The notes under the pieces are model-generated. The model was not told the origin of the DNA. It was given only the letters and a program-made list of their open reading frames with translations, and searched no databases. The position numbers and the translations under genes are program-made. From Salisaeta longa DSM 21114 (GTDB lineage: Bacteria > Bacteroidota > Rhodothermia > Rhodothermales > Salinibacteraceae), in NCBI RefSeq assembly GCF_000419585.1, contig NZ_ATTH01000003.1, positions 1 to 55,335 on the forward strand: 55,335 bases of DNA, read 5' to 3'. Every line of letters begins with the position of its first letter. The first letter of the stretch is position 1. Of the stretch, positions 1 through 9,991 are shown piece after piece.

Positions 1-1989
1 TTCCTTTTCCACATCGTGCAGCCGGAAGAAGCGGCCTGAAGCCTCTTGATCCTGCGCTTGGCTGAGATTCACAATGGTCCCGGCCGTAGACACAGCGGCC
101 TTATCCAAAATGCCCTTTCCGAAGTCTGCCAGAAACTCAAATGCGCCCTCGCCACTCACGAAATTCTCTCGGAAAGCGCTGTACGACGTTTTGTACATGA
201 ACGACTTCGGCACCAGCATCCCGATACGACCATGCGATTTCGACAGTCGCTCGTTCAGCTCGAAAAAGTTGATATAGTACTGCGTGCCGTACGCGTAGTG
301 GTCTTCCACGTAGTCTTGCACAGCATCCGGCATTCGTCCGCCACGGCCGTACGGCGGATTCATGAGGGCCACGTCGTAATCTTGCGAGAGGATGACAAGT
401 AGCCGCAAGAAGCTCCGCAGGTCCTTTGCCCGAAACGATGCGCCATTGGTGTGCTCGGCTACGGTCTCATGCAGTCGGCCAAGCAACTCAGGCAGCGTAA
501 TCGCATCGGCATCCCCAAAGATGTCCAGTTGCCCATCAACCTCATCCACCAGTTCGGCCAGCGTGCCTTTCACATCGAGCAGGCTCCCTAAGCCCTCCAC
601 CTGTTCGAACGCCGTGAGAATGCTGCCCAGTGCATCGCGCAACGCGTCATCCCCAGCCGCCACCTCATCGAACACCTGATGCGACCGGTCAAGGTCGGCT
701 ACGTGCGCGTCGGCACAAACAATGCCCACGGGCGGCATTTCGAAGTTGTCCGCCTCGTGCTCCTCAGCGCGACCTCGGGCTTTCAGGTACAGATTAAACG
801 CCGCCAACTGGCACGCCCGCAGGTCGAGGTCCACGCCAAACAGGTTGTGCCGCAGGATCTTGGTGGGAACGTCCGCGCGGTCTACCTCCGGCGCCATTGC
901 CCACCAGATGCGCTCCAGCACATCGAAGGCGTAGAGCAGAAAGTGCCCGCTGCCGCACGCCGGATCGAACACGCGGATCTCGCGGGGATGCTCGAAGTCG
1001 GTCGCCTCACCCTCCTCCTCGGTGGCCACGAGGTACGTACACAGCTCTTCGACGGACGCAGCCGCACTCGCGTCGCGGGTCTTCCGCTCCTCAGGTGTGA
1101 AGCGTGCGGCCTGGTTCTGGATCGTCTCTTGCAGCGTGCCTTCGTGCTCTAAAAACAGCTTTCCGAGGCTGTTGTCGGTCAGCATCCGCACGACCCAGTG
1201 TGGCGTATAGAACTGGTTGGCAACCGGCACGTCCTCCGGATCCAGACCCTTCCCCCGCGCCTTCTTGCGCACAGCGTCGAGGTCCGGCATGTTGTAATAC
1301 TCGTACACCCAGCCCAGCACATCATCGGCCCGCCACACGGCATCGTCCACCTCATCGAGCAGCGCGCCGAGGTCCTGCAAGAGTTCCACGAGGCTTGCCT
1401 GCAGCGCGCCCGTCCACGCCAGCTCGTCGGGCGTGCCATCCCACGCGGCGAGGTCGCCGTAGAGCAGGCTGTACGGGCCTGTCAGGTCAAAGAGCAGCTC
1501 GATCTCCTCGCTCCGCTCCCGGCACGCCACCAGAAACGCCGTCCAGATCCCGGCCTCCCGCGGCAGAAAGTACTCGTCAATCATCACGTCCGCCGCCGGC
1601 GTCACGCCGTCCTCCCGGAAGCGCGTTGGGCTGCGGTCCACGAAGCCGCGCACCTCCATGCAGCGGAGCGCGGCGAGGCGGTTCACGAGCGTGTAGCCCA
1701 CGCCCTTGATGTACAGGTCGCGCGCCTTCGCCCAGGACCGCCCGCCGGCCCGCTCGCGCTCGATGGCCGCCCGCACCCGCTCGCGCAAGTCCCACAGGTC
1801 CGGGTCCACCGCGTCCACGTCCCCGTCTTCCTTCGCCAGGTTGAGCTCGGCCTTGATCCAGTGGGCGACGGTCTCCTCTGCCCGTTTCCGAAGCCGGCCC
1901 ACCACGCCTTCCAAGTGCCGGCGCTCGGCTTCATCGAGCTGCGCCTTCCGCATGCCAGTTGGTGCGTCTGTACTGCGATCCATGTCCAT
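1..1989 (-). CDS. pglX: PglX, BREX adenine-specific DNA methyltransferase, N-terminal part (runs off left edge)
   Basis: The minus strand is open for 663 codons from ATG at 1989 (second ATG at 1983) to base 1 with no stop. It encodes an N6-adenine methyltransferase of the PglX type, which marks host DNA in BREX. The SAM-binding motif FDPACGSGHF begins at about residue 341 and the catalytic NPPYG is at 544-548. Residues 1-300 form the helical N-terminal region usual in PglX. The last residues, ending HDVEKE, are where other PglX proteins pass into the target-recognition half, and that half is at 52979-55335. The gene lies 160 bases after the DUF499 ATPase gene and is probably co-transcribed with it. 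Family identity is from motifs and context. Confidence 0.9.
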   Translation of the reverse strand, partial: MDMDRSTDAPTGMRKAQLDEAERRHLEGVVGRLRKRAEETVAHWIKAELNLAKEDGDVDAVDPDLWDLRERVRAAIERERAGGRSWAKARDLYIKGVGYTLVNRLAALRCMEVRGFVDRSPTRFREDGVTPAADVMIDEYFLPREAGIWTAFLVACRERSEEIELLFDLTGPYSLLYGDLAAWDGTPDELAWTGALQASLVELLQDLGALLDEVDDAVWRADDVLGWVYEYYNMPDLDAVRKKARGKGLDPEDVPVANQFYTPHWVVRMLTDNSLGKLFLEHEGTLQETIQNQAARFTPEERKTRDASAAASVEELCTYLVATEEEGEATDFEHPREIRVFDPACGSGHFLLYAFDVLERIWWAMAPEVDRADVPTKILRHNLFGVDLDLRACQLAAFNLYLKARGRAEEHEADNFEMPPVGIVCADAHVADLDRSHQVFDEVAAGDDALRDALGSILTAFEQVEGLGSLLDVKGTLAELVDEVDGQLDIFGDADAITLPELLGRLHETVAEHTNGASFRAKDLRSFLRLLVILSQDYDVALMNPPYGRGGRMPDAVQDYVEDHYAYGTQYYINFFELNERLSKSHGRIGMLVPKSFMYKTSYSAFRENFVSGEGAFEFLADFGKGILDKAAVSTAGTIVNLSQAQDQEASGRFFRLHDVEKE

Positions 1990-2085
1990 ACAAGTGTTTA
2001 GAGAACGGTGATTAAGGCGTACGTGTAGGAGCCGCTTGCTCAATTGCGTAACGGGTACTCGTTCCTTCGGCGACCAACAACAGCC

Positions 2086-2101
2086 GCCCGTTGCAACGGG
2101 C
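2086..2101. repeat. 16-bp perfect palindrome between the second ATPase gene and pglX
   Basis: GCCCGTTGCAACGGGC is an exact palindrome in the only long spacer (160 bases) of the BREX operon. It lies about 100 bases upstream of the pglX start. It could be an operator or an RNA hairpin that tunes pglX expression; nothing in the sequence proves a function. Confidence 0.4.
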
Positions 2102-2149
2102 CCTGCAAACGCTTGCGGGCGTGCTCAGCCGGCGAGGTTTTAAGCAGCG

Positions 2150-5100
2150 TTAGTCGCCCGCTTGAATGACGACAATGCGGCCCTGTGCTTCGCGGTCGAG
2201 GCGCTCGGTCAGTGCTTTCAGTCGTTCGTGCGTCTCATCGTCGTCGGGGGCCTCAAATGCGTTAAAGAAGTCGTCAAACGTAGACGCCGGTGTGTCCGTA
2301 GTTTTGGGAGTGTCGGCATCATGTTCTTCAACCGTTCCGCTCGGTTGGAAATTTTCTGCCCGTTCGGCGAGGTCTTTCAGCCGTGCAGGCGATGGCACCT
2401 CGGTGCCAGCCGTCGCGTCGTCAAGCCGCTGTAGGATGGGCGCCCAGGTGGTCTTGCTGCGCAGGTCACGCCGCGCCTCCACAAACCGTGTCCACAGCGC
2501 AGAAGCCTCGCCCAGCGTCAACATCCACGCGCGCTGGAACGCCTGCGCTTCGCGCTGCACGTCCGGATCCGAGAAGGGGTCGGCCGTCACCGACGACGGG
2601 TCCGCGCTGGCCGCCTGCAGCCGCTGCACGAGCGTCTTAACCGAGACGCGATCGAAGGATTGCTCGACGAACTGATGCACCTGCAGCACCTCGCCGATGT
2701 GCTGCTGTGCCCACTCAGCCAGCCCCTGCACGATCTCAGCTGCATCGTTGGGCGTTGTCGTGGCCCTGGTGACCTGGCGATGCACGGTGCGCAGCCGTTC
2801 GATGGCATCGCGGTCGGTGGGCGGCTCCAACCGAATCGTTAGGTGCTGCAGTTCCGTTTTCGTGCGCACCACGCGGCCCATCTCGGCCGGATCGCGGATC
2901 AGCGTGCCTTCGCGTCGGAGCTGCAGCGCCGGCTTGGTAGCCAAGACGAGCAGGAGCGCCCCCATCGCCTCTACGGGCGTTCCGCGGAAGGCCCCGCTGC
3001 GTGATGCAATCATGCCTATGACCTGCTCGCCCGTGAGCATTGTTCCGCTAGACACCTGTTGCGCCGCCTCCTCAAAGGCCCGGGGCCACGCGCCGGGATC
3101 GTCGCGCAGCGCTCGTTCGTCGAGGCTTACGCCGAGCACGTCGGCGTCTTGCGCCGCCAGCGGCCAGTTGGCTTCGCCGCGGAAAAAGGCAGCGAGTTTG
3201 GGCCCGTCGTCGATGGGCTGCAGCGGTTGCGAGAGCGTGCGCCGCTTCGGAAACTTCCGCTTCACGACCTCCTGCACGATGAACGCCTTCAGGCCGTTGG
3301 CGAAGGTCCCCCGCTTCTGTTTGCTCTCGGCATCGATCACACGGGCCCGGTCGAGCGCGTCGCGCAGTTGGTTGCGCAGCTCGCGCTCTTCGCGCACGTG
3401 ATCCGACTGAAGCTCCGTAAAATGACGGGCCTCGTTGCGCAGCACGTCGCCCGTCGCCACATACCGCCGCAGGCGCTCCTCGAAGTTGGAAGGCAAGTTC
3501 ACGACGACAAGCCCGTCTTCCAGCGTCGTGCTTCGCCCATTGGTCGCCTGCCAGGCATCCACCTCCTCATCGGCTGCGCCCGACGTCACGAACACGCGCA
3601 ACGCTACCGTGTCCGCATGATCGGAGGCGTCGGGAATAGACTGCAGCACGGAGTAGTACACCGTCAGCGGCACGCCCCGCTCGTCCCGGATTTTGACCTC
3701 GCGGCGGTTGCCCTCGCTCGCCAAAAGCGGCGAATATTCCGTCATCCACGCCAGCAGCACCGATCGCAGGCGCGGGTACGACACGGTATCGGCCCGTCTT
3801 TCAATCTTTTCGGCCAGCGACACTTCCTCCTCGGTGAGCAGGCGGTACTGGGCAGGAGGTTCGCTCGTATCCTTGAAGACGTAGTTTTTGTCCTGTAGCA
3901 CGCTGAGCGCGTCGCTGACGGCAGCATGAAGCTTCTCGGTGGGCGCCTCCACGTCTCGGAGAAGCAGGTGCGTGATGACGGGTGCAGTAGCTGGGACCGC
4001 CGCAATTCGGTTTAGTAGAAAGACGGTCTGTGCAACCTCCATTACAGGGCACTCGACGGCTTGAGCAACCGGTTTGAGCCGGCTCAGCAGCTCTTCTGCC
4101 CACATCGGAATGAGGTTGGTCTCAGTGCGCAGCACCTCAAAGATATCCGACCATGGGACGACAGCCCCCAGGTGCTGCGCATCGGCCCAGTGCTGCCGCA
4201 CGAAGAGCGAACGCACGAGCACCAGGAGCGCGCGCCCTTGGATATGCTCGGTTGCCGCCACCCGATCGCGCGTCAGGAGCGACTGCATTGCTTCGCGAAC
4301 GTAGTGCAGATCCCTCGGCCGAAAAGGATAGGCCGCTACGGCATCTGTTGCTGACGAGACGCTGCCATTCAGTGATTTGGGAGGCGCTGGCATGCTCTGC
4401 AAGGTCGCTCGGATCTGCGACTTGACGTCTCCTTTCTTCTGCAGCCAGCGCGCTTGTACAATGACCTCCGTATCGGCGCCTTCCAGCTTGACCTCCTGGC
4501 TGTACCACGCACTGGGGTTGGGCGTCCCCACAAAGTCGCTGTGAACCTCGTTTAGCCCCCACTGTCCCGTTCCCAACACGATGGGGTTAGGGTCCTCCAA
4601 CAGAACCTGCATCGTGGCTCGCAGCTCATCGTATCGGCTGCGGTCGTCCCCAATGAACAACGCAATCTCGTCGAGCCCGATCAGCAGCTCCGTCGCCTGA
4701 CCGCTACGCTCTGACAGGAGGTCTTGGACGGTCTTGATGCGGTCGCGCAGGGCTTTGGGGCGAAACGTCTCTTCTGCAATGTTTGCTTCAGCCTGCGCGA
4801 CCCAATGCTCAACATCGCTTCGGGTGCAGGCCACACCAAAAGATTTCATAACGACAGGGACGGCCTGGTACAACCAGGTGCGAATGTCGCCACGTCGCAT
4901 TTCGAGAATTTGCCCCTCATCATTAAGCAGCGTACCGTTCTGCCCCTCGTACTCCGCCAGCTGGGTCCAGACGCGCGCGCCAGGTGACTTTTCTTCAAGG
5001 CGAAGCAGAAACTCGATGAGCCACCGCGGGTCCGTTGGGTACCCTAGGCGACGCCCAATCGCCTCGTAGATAAGGATGGGGATTGGCGGCTCCTTCGACG

Positions 5101-5503
5101 CGTCACGATTCAGAAGATTGAGGAAGACCGGCACGAACCGATCAGCAGGCGCGCCGTCCATCGCAGCACGAAGCGTCCGAAAGCCCTCGAACCGCGTACT
5201 CAGTTCGCTCACGACAGCGTCCGGGATTTCAGCCTGCCCCGTCGCGTAGCCAATCAGCTTCAAGAGATGCGTCTTTCCAGACCCAAACGTCGCATGCAGA
5301 TAGAGGAACCGAGGATCTGGAAGACGTGCATCACGCGCTACGATTTCGGAGAGACGTTCTAGAACGCGACGCGCGCTATCCGTCTCACAGAACTCCTCTA
5401 CATCGCGCTTCGCTTCTTCGGTGGCATTAACTTTTTGCACTTCCTCCAGCGGGCGGGTCGGGTCGCGGAGAAAAAGTGATCGCAGGGAAGGAGCGTCAGA
5501 CAT
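2150..5503 (-). CDS. DUF499-type BREX ATPase (second BrxC/PglY paralogue)
   Basis: An 1117-aa P-loop ATPase of the DUF499 / BrxC-PglY superfamily. The Walker A motif ATFGSGKTH is at residues 71-79. A Walker B segment, LLIGLDEIALFIGDD, lies near residue 275 and closely resembles that of BrxC in the same operon. The rest is long, mostly helical and charged, with an acidic, threonine-rich stretch near the C-terminus. In BREX such large ATPases are thought to form ring-like assemblies with DNA and the PglX/PglZ proteins. It is 58 bases downstream of brxB and upstream of pglX. Two ATPases of this class in one operon is the hallmark that points to BREX type 5 rather than type 1. The exact division of labour between them is unknown. 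Confidence 0.85.
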   Translation of the reverse strand: MSDAPSLRSLFLRDPTRPLEEVQKVNATEEAKRDVEEFCETDSARRVLERLSEIVARDARLPDPRFLYLHATFGSGKTHLLKLIGYATGQAEIPDAVVSELSTRFEGFRTLRAAMDGAPADRFVPVFLNLLNRDASKEPPIPILIYEAIGRRLGYPTDPRWLIEFLLRLEEKSPGARVWTQLAEYEGQNGTLLNDEGQILEMRRGDIRTWLYQAVPVVMKSFGVACTRSDVEHWVAQAEANIAEETFRPKALRDRIKTVQDLLSERSGQATELLIGLDEIALFIGDDRSRYDELRATMQVLLEDPNPIVLGTGQWGLNEVHSDFVGTPNPSAWYSQEVKLEGADTEVIVQARWLQKKGDVKSQIRATLQSMPAPPKSLNGSVSSATDAVAAYPFRPRDLHYVREAMQSLLTRDRVAATEHIQGRALLVLVRSLFVRQHWADAQHLGAVVPWSDIFEVLRTETNLIPMWAEELLSRLKPVAQAVECPVMEVAQTVFLLNRIAAVPATAPVITHLLLRDVEAPTEKLHAAVSDALSVLQDKNYVFKDTSEPPAQYRLLTEEEVSLAEKIERRADTVSYPRLRSVLLAWMTEYSPLLASEGNRREVKIRDERGVPLTVYYSVLQSIPDASDHADTVALRVFVTSGAADEEVDAWQATNGRSTTLEDGLVVVNLPSNFEERLRRYVATGDVLRNEARHFTELQSDHVREERELRNQLRDALDRARVIDAESKQKRGTFANGLKAFIVQEVVKRKFPKRRTLSQPLQPIDDGPKLAAFFRGEANWPLAAQDADVLGVSLDERALRDDPGAWPRAFEEAAQQVSSGTMLTGEQVIGMIASRSGAFRGTPVEAMGALLLVLATKPALQLRREGTLIRDPAEMGRVVRTKTELQHLTIRLEPPTDRDAIERLRTVHRQVTRATTTPNDAAEIVQGLAEWAQQHIGEVLQVHQFVEQSFDRVSVKTLVQRLQAASADPSSVTADPFSDPDVQREAQAFQRAWMLTLGEASALWTRFVEARRDLRSKTTWAPILQRLDDATAGTEVPSPARLKDLAERAENFQPSGTVEEHDADTPKTTDTPASTFDDFFNAFEAPDDDETHERLKALTERLDREAQGRIVVIQAGD

Positions 5504-5561
5504 GCGCTTCGTATCAAAACAATGAGTGGGGGAACGGGGCGGAGGCCGCTAAAGGATACAG

Positions 5562-6167
5562 TTATGCCTGCAGGTGGGCCGTTGTGATTCGCTCCTCAAT
5601 GCGATGCGCCGGGTAGTAGTGCTGGGCGCGCTCCCCGAAGAAGCTCAGCTTTCCACCGATGACCTTGCCAGGAAATGGAATGCCGACGGTCGCCTGCACG
5701 CGCTGCCGATCCATTTCATCGAGCAGCTCGGAGGCGCGTGCAAATGGATACAAGGCGCCCAGGTGGAGCAGCAACACTATATGCTCTGACGCACGACACG
5801 CATCCTTGTAACGCTCGACGATGCATTGCACCATCTCTACAGCGAGATTGTCGCGAAGCGTGTCCGCCTCTTGTGCGGTACGTTCCTCGGGCGCGCGCTT
5901 GTCGTAACGCTTGTCGTAAAACGATGCAGGGATCTTGAGCAGGGTTTTGACAACTTCGGTTTGGGCCATCACCCGATCGAGATAGATTGTCGTCACTTCG
6001 GTTGGCGGCATATCGCTATGGGCCCATCGGGCAAGGTCTTGGGCAGCCCTCTGCTCGCAGACAGGCGCCACCGGCACGATGACAAACGGATTGCGGATGC
6101 CGCGCCTGGTGCCGGTGGCGAAGTCACCGAGCCGATCCTTAAACTTTTGCAAAGGCGTTTTTGTCAT
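5562..6167 (-). CDS. brxB: BrxB-like protein (DUF1788)
   Basis: A 201-aa protein matching the DUF1788/BrxB pattern. A hydrophobic segment, VLLLHLGALYPFARASELL, is followed by a strand ending in IPFPGKVIGGKLSFFGE and then a tyrosine-rich tail, as in BrxB. BrxB is a conserved BREX component of unknown biochemical role and interacts with other BREX proteins. The ATG overlaps the brxC stop codon in an ATGA arrangement (6164-6167), so the two are translationally coupled. The length is normal for the family. Confidence 0.85.
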   Translation of the reverse strand: MTKTPLQKFKDRLGDFATGTRRGIRNPFVIVPVAPVCEQRAAQDLARWAHSDMPPTEVTTIYLDRVMAQTEVVKTLLKIPASFYDKRYDKRAPEERTAQEADTLRDNLAVEMVQCIVERYKDACRASEHIVLLLHLGALYPFARASELLDEMDRQRVQATVGIPFPGKVIGGKLSFFGERAQHYYPAHRIEERITTAHLQA

Positions 6168-9100
6168 TCGCTCGTGCTAATGATGACTGCGTGCGTGCGC
6201 TCTTCCACAGCAAAGCTACGTTTATGGGCTAGCTTACGAAGTGGATCTGTCAGTTCCTTTCGATCTGCTGGCCACATCCCAATGCTATCGACATCCGAAG
6301 GCGTTGCGCCCGCGGTTACCGCGTCGAGGGTGCGCAGCGCATGCAGGCACGCTTCAGCTTCTTCCACCGAGGGCACGCTTGGCCCCATGCCCTCCTGCAA
6401 ACGTCCTAAGGCGCGCCGGACCTTTGCCGTGTCTAGGCCATGTGCATCACGCATCATCGGTGCAAGGATTTCTTCTGTTCGGCGCATCGATTGCCGAAAG
6501 GCGCGCGGGCCATCGAGATACTGTCGCCGAAAGGTCTGCCCGATGTGGGCGAGGGCCGGGGCATTGGGGTTTACCAGCCAGGGATGATCGGCGGTATCGT
6601 CCATCAGTTGCTTTCTATGCTCTTCCTGCACCGTCTCGCGCCACCACGTTTTGAGTGTAGACAGCGCCTCGTTGTAACTAACAAGCGTATCGACGTATTC
6701 CGTCCATCCCTTCTTCGTCCACCACTGGATTGCAGCCGCCGCCTGTGCTTGCTCCTGCAGGTTGCTAAGGGCACGGTGCACAGGTTCGCCGATCGCATGT
6801 GCATACTGACACTGGAGGACTAAGAGGGCGTCGAGCTGAAGGATGTACGGCTCTCGGGTATCCCACTGGGCCGTGGCCTCCTTAATCTCCTGCTCTGCTT
6901 GTAGGGCATCAGAAACAATTTCCCCCCACTGTGGCTGCTGATGTCGCGTTTCGATACGCCATTCAGTCAGCGCTTTATACATCTCGTCGAGCCACTTCCC
7001 AAATTCTTCCAGCAGGTCGCAAACAGGATTCGTTGCTGCATTCTGAGCGACAATGCCAACCTGCTTACGCAGCGTATCGGTCTTTTGACGCTGCTCAACC
7101 AGAAAGTGCCGGAATTGAACGACCGCGTCGTTGGCCGTATCGTTGGGTCCAACAAACGGACCAAGCTGCTTCCGGAACGACTCGGCATGTCCGATTCGCA
7201 GTCGAATCTCGTGCCAGCGGTCGGGGTTGAGGAGTCGATCCGCGTTCAGCGGCTCTCCATCTTCACTGATGGACTGAAATGTGCCCTGTTGGCAAAGCCC
7301 CCAAAGAATAGCCACAAGGGCCGGCTCTACTCCGCTGTATGCCTCCTCTCTCTTGCGAAGTTCAGCCAGCGCCTGCGTTATGCTGACCGTCTCAATGCGC
7401 TTTAGCTTTCTTCCTATGATTCCTCGAACGGTCGTGACAATGTTGCCCCTGAGCTCATCCTGAGCATCACACACGACTTCCATCTTTTGCGCCCAACTTG
7501 GCAATTCCGCAGACTGGCGAACCCTCTTCAGTTCGCGTAGGCGCTCATGATCGACCCGGAGCATTTCTGGGTGAAACGATCTCGGATAAGACACTCGAAC
7601 GTACTGTTCGACGCCTTGGGCAACCGTGCGCGGCTCGTGAGAACGAACCTTCAGTTCTCCGTTCTTGATGCGGGCCGCAATTCGTGAAGGCAATCGTTGA
7701 CTCTCCTGCCGAAGCTGTTGCTCGATCGCTGGCGGTGCATAGTGCTCACGGCATGCGGCCGATAACGCCGCCCAGCGCTTCAGGTCGTTCCATAACGCAG
7801 TCCGGCCCTCGGCTCTTATCTTCCACAAGAACGCCTTTGCATGATCCGCCGATGAGCGTTCCTCATCTGAGATGAGCCCTTCGACATGAACCGTTACATT
7901 CAGCCCCTCTGCATCGGCAAACGCAACGTCAAGAGCATGACCATCAACATCAAATGTGTAGTTCACTGCATAGGTATCCTCACCGTCCATGTACGGGACC
8001 CGTGCAGGAAGATCGAGCTGCTTAAGGACTTGATGCCATAACGAGGTGTCTGTGCCTTCCGCAAACACATCCACCCGTGCAGACAACTCGCGCGCTACTT
8101 CCGCTTTTCCGAACTCAGCTTCTCGCTTTTCAGCCTCCTCAAGCACAACCTGCTCCTCCTGCGTGGTGAACCGGAGGTAGGAGTCATGCTCATCGTCGCT
8201 TCGGATGTATTTGCCAAGACGCGTGAGCGATTCTTCGACAGCATTCGTCCGGTTCATGAGCGTATCGCCATCGAGATTGTCCATCAATGCGACAGCAACG
8301 TTCTTCGTCTCATCTAACGGAATCATATCCGGGATGTACTGCAGCAGCAAGACTACTTTACATACCATCGCGTCGATGGGCTGCAAGTGGCCTTGTTTTA
8401 CCTGCTTCTCAACCTCATCAATTGTCTTGACTTCTTGCTTGATCGTGTCCTCAAGCTCCGGCCGAATGACCTCAAAGAAATCGACCAGCGATATTACGCG
8501 CTTAAGGCCAGCGTCTTTTCCCCATTCCTGCTCTTCCGAAGATGCAGCCCAGCGCTCTAATAGCCCTTTTACGATGGCGAGCACGGCGCGTGCAGTTCCA
8601 GAGAAGATAGACTTGGCCCGATCGGTGTTCTGTGCACGCAGGCGAGCTAAAATTTCAAGGAAGAGCGGCGGCTGATAGGGCAGAAGTGGAAGGTAGTCAC
8701 TGACCTCTTGGCTGTCCATGTGGTCGAGGCGAGGTTCGGTGTTTTGCTTTACGCCCCGGTAGACCAATGAATTTACGGGATCGAGCGCGGCCGTGCGCAA
8801 CGCTTCGTCAAACACCTTCTTTCCCGCATCGCGCTTCCGAAGCAGGCGATTTTGGACGATATCGCCCACATGACTCGACGGAAGACTGTATTGATGCGGA
8901 AACCGATCGTCCAAGATGCTAAAATCTACTTCCCGGGCTGTATAATCCGTCTGAACGCGAGAAGGATCCTCTTGCGCAGTACCAACGGTTAAAATGCGCC
9001 CTGCCCCTTCATCATCAATGGCTTCAGCAAGTGCATTCAGTTCCGTTAGGAGTCCGTATTGGGTTCCAATGAAGAGTGTGATCTCATCCAAGAGCAAGAA

Positions 9101-9919
9101 AAGACGCACCGGGCGGCCCGTTTCTTGCGCTATAGCCTCACGTGCCTGTTCTAACTGCTTGGCAACAGCCTCCGCGTCCAGATTGCGATCGATAACGTCA
9201 GTGAGCCCCTCACGTACACCTGTTTCTTGCGCAAACAGTTCGGGCATCACGCCGTCTGCAAGCACCGGATAGCGTTTTACACGATCCCAGGTGCTAGTGA
9301 CTCCAAGATCAACGTCCGCGCGCTTGAGTACTTGCGCAGCATCTTGCTCCAGCGTCTCACGGTTACGGCCGTTGCGCGACAGGTACCAACGCTCAAAAAA
9401 AGCAATCTTGAGGTGAGGCGAGTATCCTTGTTCTTCGTACAGGCGGCGCAGGATGACGCTTCCGAAGCCTCGATCCTCTCGCCCTTGCTCTTTGAGCAGA
9501 TTAATAAGTAGTGGACGTAGCACATAATTATCTAAACACCGCATCCACCGTGATTTTAGCCTATCAAGGTGGTCAGCGTCCTCACTGAGAGCTGCCCAGA
9601 CTCTTTCTCGCCCGACCTTACCAACCCAGGCAGAGTCTAGAAGGCATCCGGTGACTGCGAGCAGGTGACTTTTTCCACTTCCATAGTAGCCGTATAGCCA
9701 GTGGTTTGAGCCTTTTCGATCTCCCTGCGCCTCGCCCAACACCCTCGCGAGCATGTCGTCGAGATAGGATGCAGCAGATGCCGTGACGTAGAAACGCTTT
9801 AAGAGACCGATTTTGTCCTGCTCACTATCTCCCGCGGGTTCTCGGTCAACACGTATGGACTCCTCAAAGTCCTGCGAAAAGGGTTGAAACAGTGCTTCTG
9901 GTTCCACTACGTCAAACAA
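6164..9919 (-). CDS. brxC: BrxC, BREX P-loop ATPase
   Basis: A 1251-aa ATPase. Walker A is GYYGSGKSH at residues 77-85, and Walker B is FLLLDEITLFIG near residue 280. The N-terminal order (FxQDF-type strand, helical stretch, P-loop) and the length match BrxC of BREX. The remainder is helical with several coiled-coil-like charged stretches around residues 500-650 and 950-1150. BrxC is required for phage restriction in characterised BREX systems. The gene starts 72 bases after brxA and overlaps brxB by 4 bases. No frameshift is seen. Confidence 0.9.
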   Translation of the reverse strand: MFDVVEPEALFQPFSQDFEESIRVDREPAGDSEQDKIGLLKRFYVTASAASYLDDMLARVLGEAQGDRKGSNHWLYGYYGSGKSHLLAVTGCLLDSAWVGKVGRERVWAALSEDADHLDRLKSRWMRCLDNYVLRPLLINLLKEQGREDRGFGSVILRRLYEEQGYSPHLKIAFFERWYLSRNGRNRETLEQDAAQVLKRADVDLGVTSTWDRVKRYPVLADGVMPELFAQETGVREGLTDVIDRNLDAEAVAKQLEQAREAIAQETGRPVRLFLLLDEITLFIGTQYGLLTELNALAEAIDDEGAGRILTVGTAQEDPSRVQTDYTAREVDFSILDDRFPHQYSLPSSHVGDIVQNRLLRKRDAGKKVFDEALRTAALDPVNSLVYRGVKQNTEPRLDHMDSQEVSDYLPLLPYQPPLFLEILARLRAQNTDRAKSIFSGTARAVLAIVKGLLERWAASSEEQEWGKDAGLKRVISLVDFFEVIRPELEDTIKQEVKTIDEVEKQVKQGHLQPIDAMVCKVVLLLQYIPDMIPLDETKNVAVALMDNLDGDTLMNRTNAVEESLTRLGKYIRSDDEHDSYLRFTTQEEQVVLEEAEKREAEFGKAEVARELSARVDVFAEGTDTSLWHQVLKQLDLPARVPYMDGEDTYAVNYTFDVDGHALDVAFADAEGLNVTVHVEGLISDEERSSADHAKAFLWKIRAEGRTALWNDLKRWAALSAACREHYAPPAIEQQLRQESQRLPSRIAARIKNGELKVRSHEPRTVAQGVEQYVRVSYPRSFHPEMLRVDHERLRELKRVRQSAELPSWAQKMEVVCDAQDELRGNIVTTVRGIIGRKLKRIETVSITQALAELRKREEAYSGVEPALVAILWGLCQQGTFQSISEDGEPLNADRLLNPDRWHEIRLRIGHAESFRKQLGPFVGPNDTANDAVVQFRHFLVEQRQKTDTLRKQVGIVAQNAATNPVCDLLEEFGKWLDEMYKALTEWRIETRHQQPQWGEIVSDALQAEQEIKEATAQWDTREPYILQLDALLVLQCQYAHAIGEPVHRALSNLQEQAQAAAAIQWWTKKGWTEYVDTLVSYNEALSTLKTWWRETVQEEHRKQLMDDTADHPWLVNPNAPALAHIGQTFRRQYLDGPRAFRQSMRRTEEILAPMMRDAHGLDTAKVRRALGRLQEGMGPSVPSVEEAEACLHALRTLDAVTAGATPSDVDSIGMWPADRKELTDPLRKLAHKRSFAVEERTHAVIISTSE

Positions 9920-9991
9920 TTGAGTTGGTTAGACAACGAGAATGGGACGGGGCTTCAGCACTTGCCCCACGCATCAAACGCTGAAGCGGCG

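Noticed and set aside
1198-2001. 267-codon plus-strand open frame
   Set aside because: Antisense to the PglX N-terminal part, which has SAM-binding and NPPY motifs.
3059-3898. 279-codon plus-strand open frame
   Set aside because: Antisense to the DUF499 ATPase gene and without family features.
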